Shown piece after piece: positions 11,291-25,040 of a DNA stretch of 64,000 nucleotides. The DNA is taken from positions 2,976,001 to 3,040,000 of the forward strand of contig JBBMOL010000013.1 in assembly GCA_037954665.1 (NCBI GenBank), written 5' to 3'. The DNA is from Laguncularia racemosa (lineage: Eukaryota; Streptophyta; Magnoliopsida; Myrtales; Combretaceae). The notes beneath the pieces were generated by a model. It saw only the letters and a program-made list of their open reading frames with translations, was not told the origin of the DNA and did not search any database. Numbering within the stretch: position 1 is the first letter of the stretch; each line of letters opens with the position of its first letter. Made by a program: the position numbers and the translations under genes.

Positions 11291-11960
11291 CATGAAGTGC
11301 TAGACAAAGTGTGATCTCTTCTCTGGGGTCTTAAGAGAGGCCTCCCATCAATAGTGCGTTTTGGTAATGAAATCACAATGCCAAGTTACAATTTACATTA
11401 AACTAAAATTGCAATGCTAACCTGTAATTTCACAATGGTATTACGAAAATTACTTTTCTTAAAATTATTTTTTAGAAAAAAAGTTTGCCCCCAAGGAGCA
11501 AACTCAACATTTCTCATTCTATCTATGCAAAAACACTCTTTTAACACACTTTAGTAACTACAATATTATCAACAATCAACATATATATAGAGAAAAACTT
11601 CCTACGTAAGAAATTCTAAAAATGATACAGCAAGCCGCTTGAGACCAAATAAAACCAAACTCTACAATCACTTCACTGTTTCCATATAAGCATGTTTTCA
11701 AAGATTCTTTAATCGACATAAAAATTTCTTAAACAATAAACTATCTTAAACTTCTCATGAAGAACAAATCTTAAAGATTGCTCTATCAATATAATCTCCT
11801 CTAAGTGACTCTGTAAAAGGGTACTTTTGATATTTAATTGATATAGAAGTTTGTTATGAATCGTTGCAAGAGAAATAAATAGATATGTGCTTTGTAAATG
11901 TTGAACACGTTTTAAAAAAGTCAATCCCACATACTTTGAGCATATCTTTATGTTACCTAC
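11291..11960. other. AT-rich spacer with a short inverted motif
   Basis: No gene seen. 11487-11512 holds AGTTTGC...GCAAACT, a short hairpin related to motifs near 7265 and 19310. Small MITE remnants are plausible but boundaries cannot be set. Confidence 0.25.
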
Positions 11961-12467
11961 TGTTGATGGTGCATTTTAGACTTAAACCTCTTAAGCCCAA
12001 TCCAACTTGACTAGACCTATAATTGAGCTCCCAAGACCAAAGACTACATGCTCAAGTCTCAATCCCTAAAAATCGGTCTAAGCAAAGGTGAGCAGCTTGG
12101 ACTAAGCAAGAGTTTAGATTGATCGCACTTATCAAATAGATAAGAGATTCTAGAGAAGCCATAGCTTATCTAGAGAAATAGCAGAGATGCAAAATATAAG
12201 ATGGATCTACTTGTCATGATTTAACACTACCTACCATGGCTTAATGACACCTGTTAGGTTGTCTCATCCCTATCACCTATAAATTGGGGTTATCTCCACT
12301 TGGATTAGGGTTCAAAATCTAAACTCTTTGCTCTCTTATAAGCTTATCAATTTTATAATACTTACTGCTTAAACATTGAAATGGCCACACAAGAATCACC
12401 TCAATGTCCTTTTGAGCTTATGTTTATTCTCTTAAAGTTGTCTTACCTAACAAAAATCTTAGCAACA
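11961..12467 (+). repeat. candidate LTR (solo or end fragment)
   Basis: 507 bp that start TGTTG and end CAACA, with a plausible TATA box (CTATAAATT near 12281) followed by a transcript-like leader. The left flank is CCTAC; the right flank reads ATACCTAC, so a CCTAC duplication would need three extra bases. Because of that offset I give it moderate weight only. Confidence 0.45.
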
Positions 12468-12474
12468 ATACCTA

Positions 12475-13430
12475 CCTAACCTTTAAATGGGCTTAAGTAT
12501 TCTCTATATTAACTAACTATAAAGATCTATTTACATTGAGTCACTTTCTTGGTGGTTGAAGGCAAGGGAGCCATCTCCAGGGAAAAAAAGGAGAAGAAAA
12601 ACCATTATATATATTTAAAGGATTATATATACTTTAAATATTACTTTTGAAAATTTTTACAAACTTGAAATATATGGGGTCTATCTCCTCTTACCAAAAT
12701 ATTAAGTAATTATTATTTATCTAATATAACTTTTGATAAGATATTTTCTAATGAACTATATTAACATGGTAAATTAATTGACTGATCTTTTAATAATTTG
12801 ACCACATTTTCTCACCATTCCCATGGGGAAAATAAAGGCCAGTGTTTGGTAATTTTAAGAATAGACAAAATGAGTGGAAATTGATGGAAAAGAAATAAAG
12901 AGGAATCAAAGGAAAGACAATGAAAGGCAATGTTATATTTATTTCTTGTTTGGATTCATAAGAAGGAAAAGATAAAAAAATTTCTAACTTTATTTATTTG
13001 ATTTTGTTTTGTAATATTGCTTAATTTTCACTCATTTCCATTATTTTTTCTTTTTTAAAAAAATTATTAACTTAAAAAGTAAAAATATTTTTACTTATTC
13101 TTCCCTACATTCACCCATTTCTTTTTTAATAGCTAAACATGATATTTCTCTTATGGCATGTTTCAAGTTCTATTTTCCTTTTAAAAGGCGAAATTTGATG
13201 ATTCTGGTTAGAATTGCAATTTCTTTCTACTTATTCCATCTTTATTAATTATTATTAATTAAGAATTACTTACTTAATTTTTAGTTTAATTATGATATTT
13301 AAATAATTAATAACATTTTTTTACAAATATTAATATATAAGCATTTTATTCTTTCAAATATATGAATAAATTATGATCCAGATTCATTCAATTCCATTCA
13401 ATCCATTTCATCCATTCCAGCATATTATTG
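12475..13430. other. AT-rich spacer upstream of the aldolase gene
   Basis: No coding sequence seen. The part from about 12838 (GTGTTTGGTAATTTTAAG) has the look of a decayed MITE, with pyrimidine- and purine-rich arms, but no TIR pair could be matched. Confidence 0.25.
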
Positions 13431-13540
13431 TTGTATAGCGTGACATTAGTTAGTTTTCCACCGATTTCTTCCATCCCAGACGCTGTGTAAAAAACATTGA
13501 CAACACTCCTCGGAAAGAGGAAAATATCTCCACAGCAGAT

Positions 13541-13788
13541 ATGGCCGTTACGAGTTTCTATTCGACGCCTTTAACTTGCGCCTTCGCGCGCTCATGCGCT
13601 TTGCCACCGTCACCTACGGCTGCACCACCACCACCACTATCACCATCTCTTCATTCTTTCTCTATTCCACATGCCCTCCCTCGCTGCTCTCCGAAACTCT
13701 CTCTCTCCTCCATCGAGAATACAATTTCTCGTATCCAAAACTCCGGCGTCATCGCGTGCCTTCGCGCCTCTAGGTCTCTCTCTCTCTC

Positions 13789-13819
<31 letters not shown>

Positions 13820-16800
13820 TATATGATGTGATCATCGTCTATCTGTATTTGCACAGTCCAGAGCTGGCTATGGGAGCGGCTTGTGCTGCATTGACAGCTG
13901 GCATATCCGTTGTAAGTCTTATCATTTTGAACTTTTTTCATATAGTTAGGGTCAGATTAATAGGTGCCCGGACTCTTCACTCACGATGTATCAGATGTGA
14001 AAAGTTTTCTATTTGGACAGTTAATGCACTTTGTAGATCGCTCATGGTGTCCATTCAGGACTCATGCAAGTAGTCATGGACTTACGATTATATATAGATA
14101 GGTCTAAATATTGCTATATTGTGAAAATATTAAGAGGGAAAAAGGAAAAGTTTTACTTTCGTAGTTTTTTGGACAAGAAAGAGATTTTATTTGAGTTTTC
14201 ATCCATTTCTAGGGTTTATAATTTAGCTTGCCATTTGCCTTTCTCAATTATATAACCATGCATGATTGTTACTAGTTAATACGATTTCCGTCATTATTCA
14301 TACTAATAGGTTGTCGTCGGACTATCCTTTATTCCTACAAGACAACATGCTGGATAAATATTTAGCGTTCAAATTTGCTGTCTCAAACTTATCCTGCCAA
14401 TCATAGTCAATGAACTAGTCAAGGGAATAATATACAATCGTATAGGTTTATCCTACTTGCCTAAGTGTCTAAATATGATCGGCAGGATATGCATGAGATA
14501 GCGAAATTGGAAACAGCAAATGTCTGGTTAGATGGGGCATGATGGAAACACTGTTAAAGAAAATATATACTCTGCATGTTCCATACCAAAACTATGTTAA
14601 AAATTCTTTTCTTCTCCTTTAATTCGTATGACTGATTTTAGGTGGTTTCAAATTGTGTAAACAATGTTATATCCGGAGAACTCCTAGTTGTAGTTGTTAT
14701 TGTAGAGGAGAAAATGGCTTATACTTCTCACCCAAAAAAAGAAAATGGCTTACAGTTTAATACCATTTTCAATTACTTCCATAGATTTCTTTCTTTGCAA
14801 TAAGTAAATGTTGTTTCTCCATAATTACTGATGCATGTTTTCTCTTTTCTATGATTTGAAGTTGGAGATTGTGGTGTCTACTCCAGGTGTGTTTGAGGTT
14901 GTCCCCCCTTCTGCATTGACTTAAGAATTTTGTAGTTCTGTAACATTTGATCTAACAAGTAATAGCTGGATATCTTTTTGTGGCGACAGGTTTTACAGCA
15001 ACTTGTCCTTGATCATCCTACAGCTACCCTCGGGGTAATTCATATCTTCCTTGGTATTTCCTTTTGGATGTTGTATTTATTCAAATATCTAGTCTAGTAT
15101 TCAATCTTCCTGGGCAGAGTTTGGAGGTAGAATTATTTGAATATGTACTTTTTCTGGTAATGCAGAAGATTAATACTGCATCTAATGATATCTATTTTTC
15201 AAATCCCTTATTGACGTATTAAATGATTAAAGAGAATGACTTTGTTTTACATACTTATTCCATCAACTCAGATGAATATAAGTGCATAGAAACTATGATT
15301 GTGCTCTTAATTAGAGGTATGGTTAATTCATTTTGTGATTTAGGTTGGGACGGTTTTGAATGTTAATGATGCCTATAATGCAATAGTTGCTGGAGCCAAG
15401 TTTCTCATGAGTCCGGTATTAGTGAAGGTATGCATTTGTACTTTTACCTTAATACACGGAGAGACTCTTTAGAAGATTAGTAGTTATCATCTTCAGTTCA
15501 TGATAGATCAATCTTAGCATTGCAGCAGCAATTTACTCTCCTATTTTGCATTGATATGAAAAAAATTTTTCTGATTAAAATAGTAGCCATAATGATCACT
15601 GCAATAGCTTTCTGCTTGTCAGGATATTATGGCTGATGTTCAAAGTGGCGAAGTCCTATACATACCAGGAGCAATGACTCCCACTGAAGTAATTGCTGAT
15701 GCAGCTTATCTTCTTAAGTTAATTTATCTTTCCTTGGTCAAAAAATTGTGAGACTTGTAATTGCTGAGTTTTTACTCTGGTCTTTCTGAGACTAACCTGT
15801 TTTCTGCAGATATTTTCTGCATATGATGCTGGTGCCAGAATTGTGAAGGTGAGGATGCCCTATGTCATGTGAGACATTGATAAGAAATTAACCTAAGTTT
15901 GTAGATGAGAGTTGAGTGCCACTTTCAGATGCTTAAACTTGTATGATTCTTAATCACTTGGAATTTCACTTGAGTTGAACTATTACAAGGAGGTGACTTT
16001 GCTGCACTATAGGAAAGATACAGATATCTATGACTCATGATGTTGCATTGCTGCTCAGCTTACAGAAAACATTGTCATGGGGCTGTCAACCGGACAGTAA
16101 AATGCTTTTGCTTTGATTCTTTTTGTCTCCCATTTTCTTTGTCATTTTGGTTTTTTCGCTTTCCCACTTTCTATATGCTTGTGGTCATCATGACATCATT
16201 ATACTACTGTACTAGTTCATAGACTTGCACATATATAGTGATTGATATATGGATAGATAAGAAGCTAGAGAGATATATATAGATATAGATATTGATGTAT
16301 GTATTGCTTTCAATTTTATTGTTCTCTTTCAATTATATGGTTCTATAGGTATATCCTATTTCAACATTGGGTGGGACCCAGTATCTATCCGCAATTAAGA
16401 AGCCTTTTGCTCACATTCCAATGGTTGCTTCTCAAGGCATAAAACTAGGTTAGTAGCCAAACTTATCCTCTTATTATTAAAGCTGTAATATAACAAATCG
16501 ATGATGGTATTATCAACACATTAGTTTGATATGTCTGCATCAAGAAGGTAATGCGTGGTTGTATTTGACAGCTTAATCGACTACTCACTGGAAGTTTGTA
16601 TATTGACGTGTAACAGAAAGGCTACATGAAATATGTCCTTGCAAAAATACTCATAAGAGGAGCCACATAAAAATGCATATGCAGGTGCTGCAATCTCAGC
16701 TTTGCTACATCTCATTCGCTTGGCTAAGCAGGATTCATATGCTAGTTTCTTGTTAGATAGTCTATCCCGTAAATTGCAAGTCCTTGTGTTAAATTCATTC

Positions 16801-17719
16801 CTCACCCTTGAGGCCTTGTGGTTGGTTGTTATAGCAGGTTGTAGATAGCTTTAAATAAGATTCAGGGTATTTGTTGCTGAGGCTTCTCTATTTTGAGCAC
16901 TATAATTCAGCAAAATATATTTTTCATTTACAGTTTATCATTTGTTTGCAATAGATTGTAGTGGAGATTAACCTTTATTTATGTAATTCATTGTTTGGAT
17001 TAATCTAACTCTCAAACCTAGCACTTAAGTTTTTGTCCATAGTGAGAAGAATGCATACTTGGAGACATTATATCAGGATCCAATTCCAATTCTCCTGCAT
17101 ACAATCTGCTTTAGGTGCTTGTTGCTACGGTAGTTGTGCATATAAAAGATTGACCAGACATAAGAGAAGAATTCTGGAAATTAATACCATAGAGCAATAC
17201 GTTTATACAAGTCTGGACTACTATGTTCAGTTCTTTCAGAAATTTTAATGTCTATCTTTGATTCTGAATGTCTTGATTGGAAGTGTGCTCTAGAATCGTC
17301 ATTGAATTCCCATGAAAGAGTGGTTGTGACTGCTTTTAAATGCAAATGCTTCTCCTTAGGTGACTCCCTGTTTATTGATAGAGTCATTATTGCTAAATAA
17401 AATGTTCTGGTCTCTCTGAGTTAAAGGTTAAAGCTTGTCGGCCTTTAGCTACATAGATTCCAGGGTCTTCTCACTCATACTAAAAGAAGTCAGTTTTTTC
17501 CTTTTATTCTGTTTTGAAGCCATTTTCATTTTCTTCAGCTAAATAATTTTATCACCTGATGCAGATTCCACTGGAGACTATATTGCTCATGGAGCATCAG
17601 CAGTTGTTCTCTCAGATGCCATTTTCAATAAGGAAGCGATGAGTCAATGCAATTTCAATGTAATATCTCAACTAGCACATGCTGCTGCCTTGAAAGGTAG
17701 AGAAGCAGTGGGAAGGTAG
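13541..17719 (+). CDS. plastid-type KDPG aldolase-like protein (Entner-Doudoroff family), 9 exons
   Basis: The protein is a class I (Schiff-base) aldolase of the KHG/KDPG family. Exons: 13541-13773, 13857-13911, 14862-14897, 14990-15034, 15344-15427, 15623-15688, 15810-15848, 16349-16448 and 17565-17719 (TAG). Total 813 nt, 270 aa; all introns are GT-AG and all phases agree. Residues 1-55 are Ser/Pro/Ala-rich with few acids, like a chloroplast transit peptide. The family core follows: GVIACLRAS, AGISVLEIVVSTPG (catalytic Glu about 98), GVGTVLN, GAKFLMSP, YIPGAMTPTE, IVKVYPISTLGG (Schiff-base Lys 186) and HGASAVVLSD. Family members cleave 2-keto-3-deoxy-6-phosphogluconate. Bacterial Arg49 and the two phosphate-binding glycine motifs are not conserved, so the substrate is uncertain. 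Exon joins are inferred by eye. Confidence 0.93.
13774..13820 (+). repeat. (TC)n microsatellite at the start of intron 1
   Basis: Pure CT/TC dinucleotides, interrupted twice by TG, begin right at the first 5' splice site (GT at 13774-13775). It is likely to vary in length between individuals. Intron 1 is only 83 bp. Confidence 0.9.
16235..16310 (+). repeat. (GATA/TATA)-rich low-complexity tract in intron 7
   Basis: Short interrupted GATA, AGAT and TATA repeats within the intron before exon 8 of the aldolase gene. No other signal seen. Confidence 0.6.
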
Positions 17720-19000
17720 TATTTCGTACTCCATTTCTATGCATGTTGAATTTGAAGTCTAGCATATTCATTTTTGTCAAACTCTTATGTTCAGAATCAT
17801 TGTGTCAGTTTCAAATTTTCTTTGAGGCACAAAAGTACAGTAAGGGTTAACAGATTTGAAATCCATGTATAACAGTTTCTTTTGTTATTTAATATCATTT
17901 GAGCTCTTTCAAGTATCACCCTTTTCCCATCCTATCTATAACAGTTCACTAAGAACATTTTTCAAGAATATGTCTGCTGTCTGACTGTCTTTCAGGAAAA
18001 GTAAGTGCAGAGAATCTTAAACTTTCCAGAAACTGCCCTGATATCATCTTGATAATGCTGAGACACTGGAAAACTATTCAAAATCCTGGATGAGAAACTG
18101 TTAGGTGCTGGAATCTCAAGTTAAATTCTCAGTCTTCTCCGTGTTAAAACGGTGGATTTCTGCTGAAAGTATAGGAGTGATCCCTTATAGCGCACTCACA
18201 TCTGTGCTCTCATGATGCATTTTGTGCATTTACTGCTACACTGTCATATGGCTCTTCAGTTTACCATCTTATGGCCAATCAAGCTTCTTATATTGACTCC
18301 AGTTTTACAAGTCTTGCTACAGTGACTGATGGGGTGACACAGTTTGCTAATTACTTGTTCCACAGATGCTGTCTTCAAAGATTCGATGTATTCACAGGCA
18401 GTTTTATTTTTGAGAAGTTGGCCAATGCTTGTGTTATTTCCGATCATGCTTGAACATTGAGGTGCTCCTTCTAGGACCATGGAAGGAAAATTAAGAGGGT
18501 ACTAGTGTTTTTGGTTTCTGCTAGTAGTGTCATAGTGGCTATCAGGATAACAAAGTGCCCGTGGTCCATAGTTAGCATCAGGCTCCCATACATGCTTGTA
18601 AAATAAGAGTGAGCCCCTTTCAAAAATTTCTTGTATAGATCATGCAGTCGCAAAACAAGTTTTCTAAAAAGTGGTGAATCCATAGATCTAAATGTCGATA
18701 TTGGTGGACTGCATCTAGGGACCACACACTTAAGAAATCCAAAAAAGTACATTGTTGATGATGTTTTGTCAAAGAACGAAATTTATCTCATTCATAGAAG
18801 TTTACCTTCCCAGCTTCTTTTTCTGTAGCGGTGACTTGTTAATTCTTATGCGGCGAGTTTTATTTACCTGCAATCTCGAGAATGCTTCCTTGTTATATAT
18901 ATTTTATGGGAAAAATTATATATTCAGCGTTTGGTGTCAAATTCAAGCGGAGAATGAAAATTTTTAATGGTATTAATAAGAGATGAACTTATGTAAAGTG
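17720..19000. other. aldolase 3' UTR and downstream sequence, nothing recognised
   Basis: The 3' UTR must end in the first few hundred bases, but no clear poly(A) signal stands out. The 18250-18830 stretch has normal base composition and several 60-90 codon open frames on both strands; none gave a family I recognise. Confidence 0.3.
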
Positions 19001-22000
19001 ATGTAACTAGAGATGAAATATTGATTTTAGTATAACATCTTGGTGATGCGGAACTTTAAATGCATAAAATATTTATCATCTAATGTAATTTTCATCTTTA
19101 TTTAAAGATAATGTCATCCTATATTTGTACTTTCTTTATAATATATTAAATCCATTAAAAAGTTTCATTTTTTATTTGATTTTAATTTATATGGTCATTT
19201 TTTGGTGTTTAGTTTTCACATATTTGGTGCCTTGTTACAGTATTGTTTTCATTGTGGTACTGTTAAACCTTATTTCAATACCATGCATGAGAAACTCAAA
19301 TATTAGGTGAGTTTGCTTCTCCTTGAAAAAATATTTTTTTAAAATAGGATTCGATCAAACTAATTCCTTAAATATCGTTATGAAATTGTAAGTTGATTTT
19401 TTTTTTTTTAAATTCAAAATAATTGCACACGATTCATGCAACTCTATGAAATCACATGCAATATATGTAATATTTACAATCAAATTGCATTTTCTATATT
19501 TAATTTACATGTGAATTTAAACTTTATTAAAATTATATATTAAATATGTGATTTCATAATAATATTTTAATAATTAATTTGATCAAAATTCTAAGAAGGG
19601 ACAAATTCAATATTAAGAGGAACTCTTTGATGAAGAACTTATGCACCATTTATAGATGTGTGGCCCTGGCAAGATACAAGCACCACCGTGCATCATATTG
19701 GCTCCAAACGGTAAGCACCTTTACTGGGCGAAATGAGGACAAAACACTAGTGCAGGGCCATATGAATCCTCTATTAAGTGACGTGCGAACAATCATTTAA
19801 GCAGTGAAATGAGTATTATTCCACCTCTTTCGGGAAATTATTAGAATAGGTTTCTATGGGAAACTTACTTTTAAGTATTAGATATATATTTTTTTATAAA
19901 AAAATTTATCTTTTAATTAAGTATTTAAAAGTTGATAATTTTTTATACAAATATTTATATTTTAATAAAAATATTTAAAAATTAATTATAAATTATTAGT
20001 AGAAATTTAAGACAGTACTATCCTCGTTGGTCAGACCCACGTGCATATTTGATGCTGTCGACGTGACATGCATACGCTGAATCGCTGATGGCGCCTGATA
20101 TCATTTCCCGCTAACTTCGCTTTGATGGCTGGCAAGCCGTGCAAGAGAGATGGGATTTGTATTTCTTGTCGGTGGATTAATGCTATTTTTTAATCTATTT
20201 TCATGTACTTTGTTAGATGTCAACCGGCCGGCGTCATCACTGCATTGGCAAGATTAGATTATTGGGACCCTATTTATAATTAAGAAATAATAAATTTTTT
20301 TACTTTTTAATTTGAAAATATATATATATAATTGGATAAAAATTATAAAAATAAGTTTATGTCAATCATTTTTATTTGAGGGAAGTACATTTTTAATTAT
20401 TAATATTTAATAATTTTTTTATCTATTTTTAATATGTATTAACTTCCGATTAATCTTAAACTAACTAGTTAAGATGATTTTAACCAAGATAGTTAGGATA
20501 TTCTTAAATTTTTCTAATCCATTTTCTTACTTTTTAATTATTATGTTTTTATTTTGTACTATTTTATATTTTATATATTTACTATTATTTTTAATTATAT
20601 TATGTAAATATAGCTAATAATATTATTTTATTAATTAACTTATTGTGAACTAATTTGAAGCTAATATGTATCATGAATAAAATAAAATTTAAAAAAATTT
20701 GAACAAAAATTCTTTTTTAATATTTTCAAAATATTAAGGACTTAAATATAAAAAAAAAAGTTGACAATTTACATGAAAAAGTAAGTAAATATTAATAATT
20801 AAAAATATACTTTTCCTATTTTATTTATACTATTATCACATTTATCATATCTTCTATCATGTTTGTTTTTTGTTTTATTTTATAATCATATTTCTAGGCA
20901 AGAATGAAGGGTTGATTGATCCTATGCTCCAATTATGAACATGTAGAGTCTTAATCCCAGACCTCAACCCCAACTTGTGGTGACAAGACATAAATATTAA
21001 AAAATAAAAATAGAAAAAAAATTATACAATTGAATTATAGCAAAATTTTAAACTATTTCTATAGGAATTTGGAAAAATCCTTTACATTTATAATATTTAA
21101 TGTACTACTATTGACAACACAATGATTGTAACCTTTAGTATTATTTCGATATATATAAATAAGCTTTCATCAAATCACTAAGGAAAAAAAAAACTTTAGT
21201 GAAAATAGAGTTTTTCTTTCTTAGTAATATGAGACTGGCTTTTAATGTCTTTTTTTTTTTTTCATATTGTTAGTATCACAGTATAACTTGGGTATAGTTT
21301 AATATAAATAAAAAAGCAAACTTTTTTAACTTTAAAAGTAAGGTTAAAACTACTTGGTTTTTAGACTCCAATATATCGAATTAAAAACCTAGGAAATTTA
21401 CTAAGAGAGAAATAGGTCTAGCAAGTTTAAAATCCGTAAATTAGATTCGATGGATCGAAAGACCTGTGACTTGTTGCGTTTAGGCGAATTAGGTTAGGTC
21501 AAGATAAGGCTAATGCCTTCATATTCCTTATCATATAACATCGATATTATTATTGTGCTTAAAAAAATTCTAAGGAGTAACCATTCAAAAATAACTATAT
21601 GGTGTTATTGTTTATGGGTTATGATATATTACTCAAAACTGCAGTATATAAGGTCCATTAACAGTACAAATGAAGCTATTGACAATTTACATAAAAATTA
21701 TCAACAATTTTATTTTTTACTATCAATTGTTTCTTTTATACTATTAATAAATTATATGTATTGTAATTTATGTGATATATTATAACTCAAAAATAACTAC
21801 ACCATATAATCACTTTTAAGTTACTGCACCTTAGAATCCCTCTATAAATCTCGTCTCAAATGGTTTTAATAACATGTATTAGAGTACATTAGCTTGTAAG
21901 TTAGCAATACATTATCCATAGCAAGACTTCAAAGCTAGCTCAATCTCCATAGTTCATTACAGTTTTGTGAAATTAATTAACCACTTAGTTTTTATATTTT

Positions 22001-23379
22001 ATCTACTAACCACTAAGTTTATAGTCCATTATATATTTATATTGCAACATGAGTATGCTAAGACTCATAATAGTTAATAATCCACAACTTATAAAATTTG
22101 ATCAATTAATTAATGTAACATTCAACAATTTATTTATCTTAATTTAATTAGCACAAACAACACAATCTTAGGCATAAGCGAAATATATATATACTAACAT
22201 TGATGATCATGTCCTCCCAAAACAATATTGAATCAAACATTAGCATATGAGTGCTACTATAGGTGCTCACAAATGGTATCCCATAAATATCATAATAACT
22301 CGATTGTAACTTCTTCCCAATACACTAAATTAGTTATTGATACCGGTAAGATTCGCAACCTATTAAGAGCATCAATGCCTAACTAACCAAGTCATTTTGA
22401 TATGAGGCTTCTTGATGGGTAGTTATTATCATACCAATCACTTGTGGTTTATTCAAATCACCTTCTGCTCCAAGCCCTTTTAGCATCAACACAAACACAA
22501 GCAGCAATCAAGTTATGATTTCACTCTTCTTCAAAATCAATATTAACTAATACCTAACAAGTATAATACAAGAACCAAATAATCACATACTTAGGCAATC
22601 ATAAACAATAAGACAAAAGGTTTATCACCACCTTGTATAAATATATATACATGCTTATTACACATCAATATTTAAACAAAATTAAAGTTGTAACCTATAT
22701 CTATAGTTTTTTTATCAACTCCTAATACTTGAATATATAATAACAATGGTTAATCTTTTTGTTTAAATTCAAAAGATCAAAATCCTAATAATTCTATAAG
22801 ATCTTTCACCCAAAGATGCTAAACGCACTCCATAAATTACTTAAACCTTGAAGGAACCCTTTGAGGACATTGCAACAAGAAGAAGAGTTCAACTTGCATC
22901 TAAAAGGAGAAATTTGGTCTACTGTCTTCTAAATTTTGATCAAATAAATAGAGTCAATCGACCATTTTTTGAATTTTGATTGGTGGAAATTCCTCTGCTA
23001 GAATGGGTTAGCTAAAAATTAATTTTTGGTCGACCAAACTTTAAGCAAATTCTCAAAGCAGCTTTTCATTAAGAAGACTTCAACTTTACAAATCAAACTT
23101 ATTTCAAAAGAAAACCATTTTCTTAAAACTCCTTTTCATAGCAATGACACATAAATAGAAAAAGTCCTTTAATTACAAATGTTATTGCTACAATTATTGA
23201 CTTACGAATAACAATGTAACTTTTAAAAAAAATTGAAAACATGATTCATGACCTAAATTCAATAAATTTCCATAATTAAAATACATAACAAAGATTATGC
23301 CTTTACATCGGATTTAAGTAGTTACGTGATCACAATACCACCTTAGCAATACCTATAAATCACCATCACTTCAGCCGAT
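19001..23379. other. AT-rich spacer without recognisable genes
   Basis: Mostly A/T-rich sequence with poly-A and poly-T runs. 20030-20260 is a GC-richer island with no open frame of note. 19310-19440 carries the GTGAGTTTGCTTCTCCTT motif seen elsewhere in the window. No LTR pair or RNA gene seen. Confidence 0.3.
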
Positions 23380-23810
23380 TTGCTTCCTTGTAAGTACAAA
23401 CTTGGTAGCCATTTCTAATTAGACCTCAAGCCCACTAAAATGTCTACCTTGCTTTGGCTCAAAGCTCCTAGTCTAGCCCATCCCTTTCTCTTTAGTAGGA
23501 AGATAGCATGATGTTAGAAGGTTCGCATCTAATAGGACCATTGACAAACTATGATTGGCCTCAATGCTCAAGGAGCTCACCAAAACATTAAATACAAGTT
23601 ACGCATACTTGATACCTATAGGCTTAAGGGCATGGGCAAAGGTCAATCAACTGCCCATCTCCTAAAAGCCTATATAAGTTGAAGAATCTACCAAGACAAT
23701 AAGTTGAATACACAATTCTCTCTCTCTTTGAATGTTGTCGTTGTGATCTCTCAATGCCTTACACCTTGCTAACCTTAGCATCAAAGTGATAATGTTGGAA
23801 TCATCCTTGG
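23380..23810 (+). repeat. possible LTR remnant with TATA box and PBS-like end
   Basis: A less AT-rich stretch with CTATATAAG near 23670, a pyrimidine-rich leader, and GGAATCA followed by TTGGCACCCTCC near 23803-23815. The last resembles the TTGGCGCC-type primer site of Ty3/gypsy elements. The left end could not be set, and no coding sequence follows. Confidence 0.25.
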
Positions 23811-25036
23811 CACCCTCCAATAGCTTACATATATTCATTTTAACAGCTCCACTCCCTTTGATGCCTAATAACTACAAATGAGCTAGACCGAGTGCTCAAA
23901 AAGTGAGATTTGTGTGTTAATGCAAACCTATTACCAATTCAGTCTTCACAAATCCACGAGATAAGGATAAAGCCTCTTACCAATTCAAGGAATTACAAAA
24001 AAAACTTTCAAGATTTTTTTAGCCCTAATATCACTGTGCTTACAGATCTCCTATTCTAAAAAAATTGTTAACTTGATCTTCTGGGGCTATTGAATTGATA
24101 CAAGAATTCAAAGAATAAGAGAAGAGGCTCTTAATTTGTTAGTTCTCTTGCTACATCTAAAGAGAAAAATGATAAATTTATCCTTTTTGTTCAATATGTG
24201 AGAATAAAAGCGAGGTCTATAGTAATTATTATAAGGAGGAAGACAATTTGCTTAAGCATCACGTTTGAAATAAGGACAAAAGAGAGATAGATGTTTTTCA
24301 AATGCTTCGTGGATAAATTTCTACTTTGGAAAAAAAAAAAAGGAAGGACAAGATAGAGATGGATAGTTTTTCAAATGCCTAGCAGACCAATTTTCTACTT
24401 GGAAAAAAAAAGTTTAATAGATTAATGTTTAAAATCAATCCAATGCTTTGGTATTTTATGTTTAACTTGCAATTTTAAAATATCAATAGAAAATCAAAGG
24501 GGAATCTTTAAAAAGGGGAATTTGATGGAAAAAAAATAGCTATATTTGAAATTGTGATCCCCTTTACTTTTGTTTTGAAGGTAAAAAAAAAAAAACTTAA
24601 AAGCAATATTTATCCAAAAGTAATAAGATAATTATTTCAATTTAAGAACAATAAAAATAATGTTCATTAGTACCTTTTAAGGGTCTATTAGTATTTTTCA
24701 TTTGAGCTTAGCTTAGGACATATGCTCTACCAATAAAAATTACATGTTCTCAATTATGTCTTAAATCTAGTCCCATGATATATGGTTCTTTCATGAGTTT
24801 TGTACCTAAAAATGCATTTAAAAAATAATAATATCAAAATAAGGTTGACAAAAAAAATATTATAAAAATGGGGTTGTGAAAATGCATGTATTACAAGCGT
24901 CTTCACTTTGAGACAATTTTGAAATGAAGATGCATGCACTACGTAAAAAAATTTACAAGGAAGGCAAAGTATCACGTTTGAACTGTGCATTCTACTCATC
25001 AATCTTGTGTTTCTATTTGTGTCATAGAAGTTGCAT
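23811..25036. other. AT-rich spacer
   Basis: No gene seen. The longest open frame (111 codons, minus strand, 24754-25089) runs into the adjoining TRIM LTR and has no recognisable motif. A near duplicate of about 60 bp (CAAATGCTTCGTGG / CAAATGCCTAGCAG, each followed by TTTCTACTT) occurs at 24295 and 24372. Confidence 0.3.
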
Positions 25037-25040
25037 GTAG

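Noticed and set aside
18471..18752. 93-codon minus frame downstream of the aldolase gene
   Set aside because: No recognisable motif, no splice context and overlapping frames on both strands; not supported as a gene.
21513..21785. 90-codon + frame
   Set aside because: It lies in very AT-rich DNA with Ile/Tyr/Leu-biased composition expected by chance.
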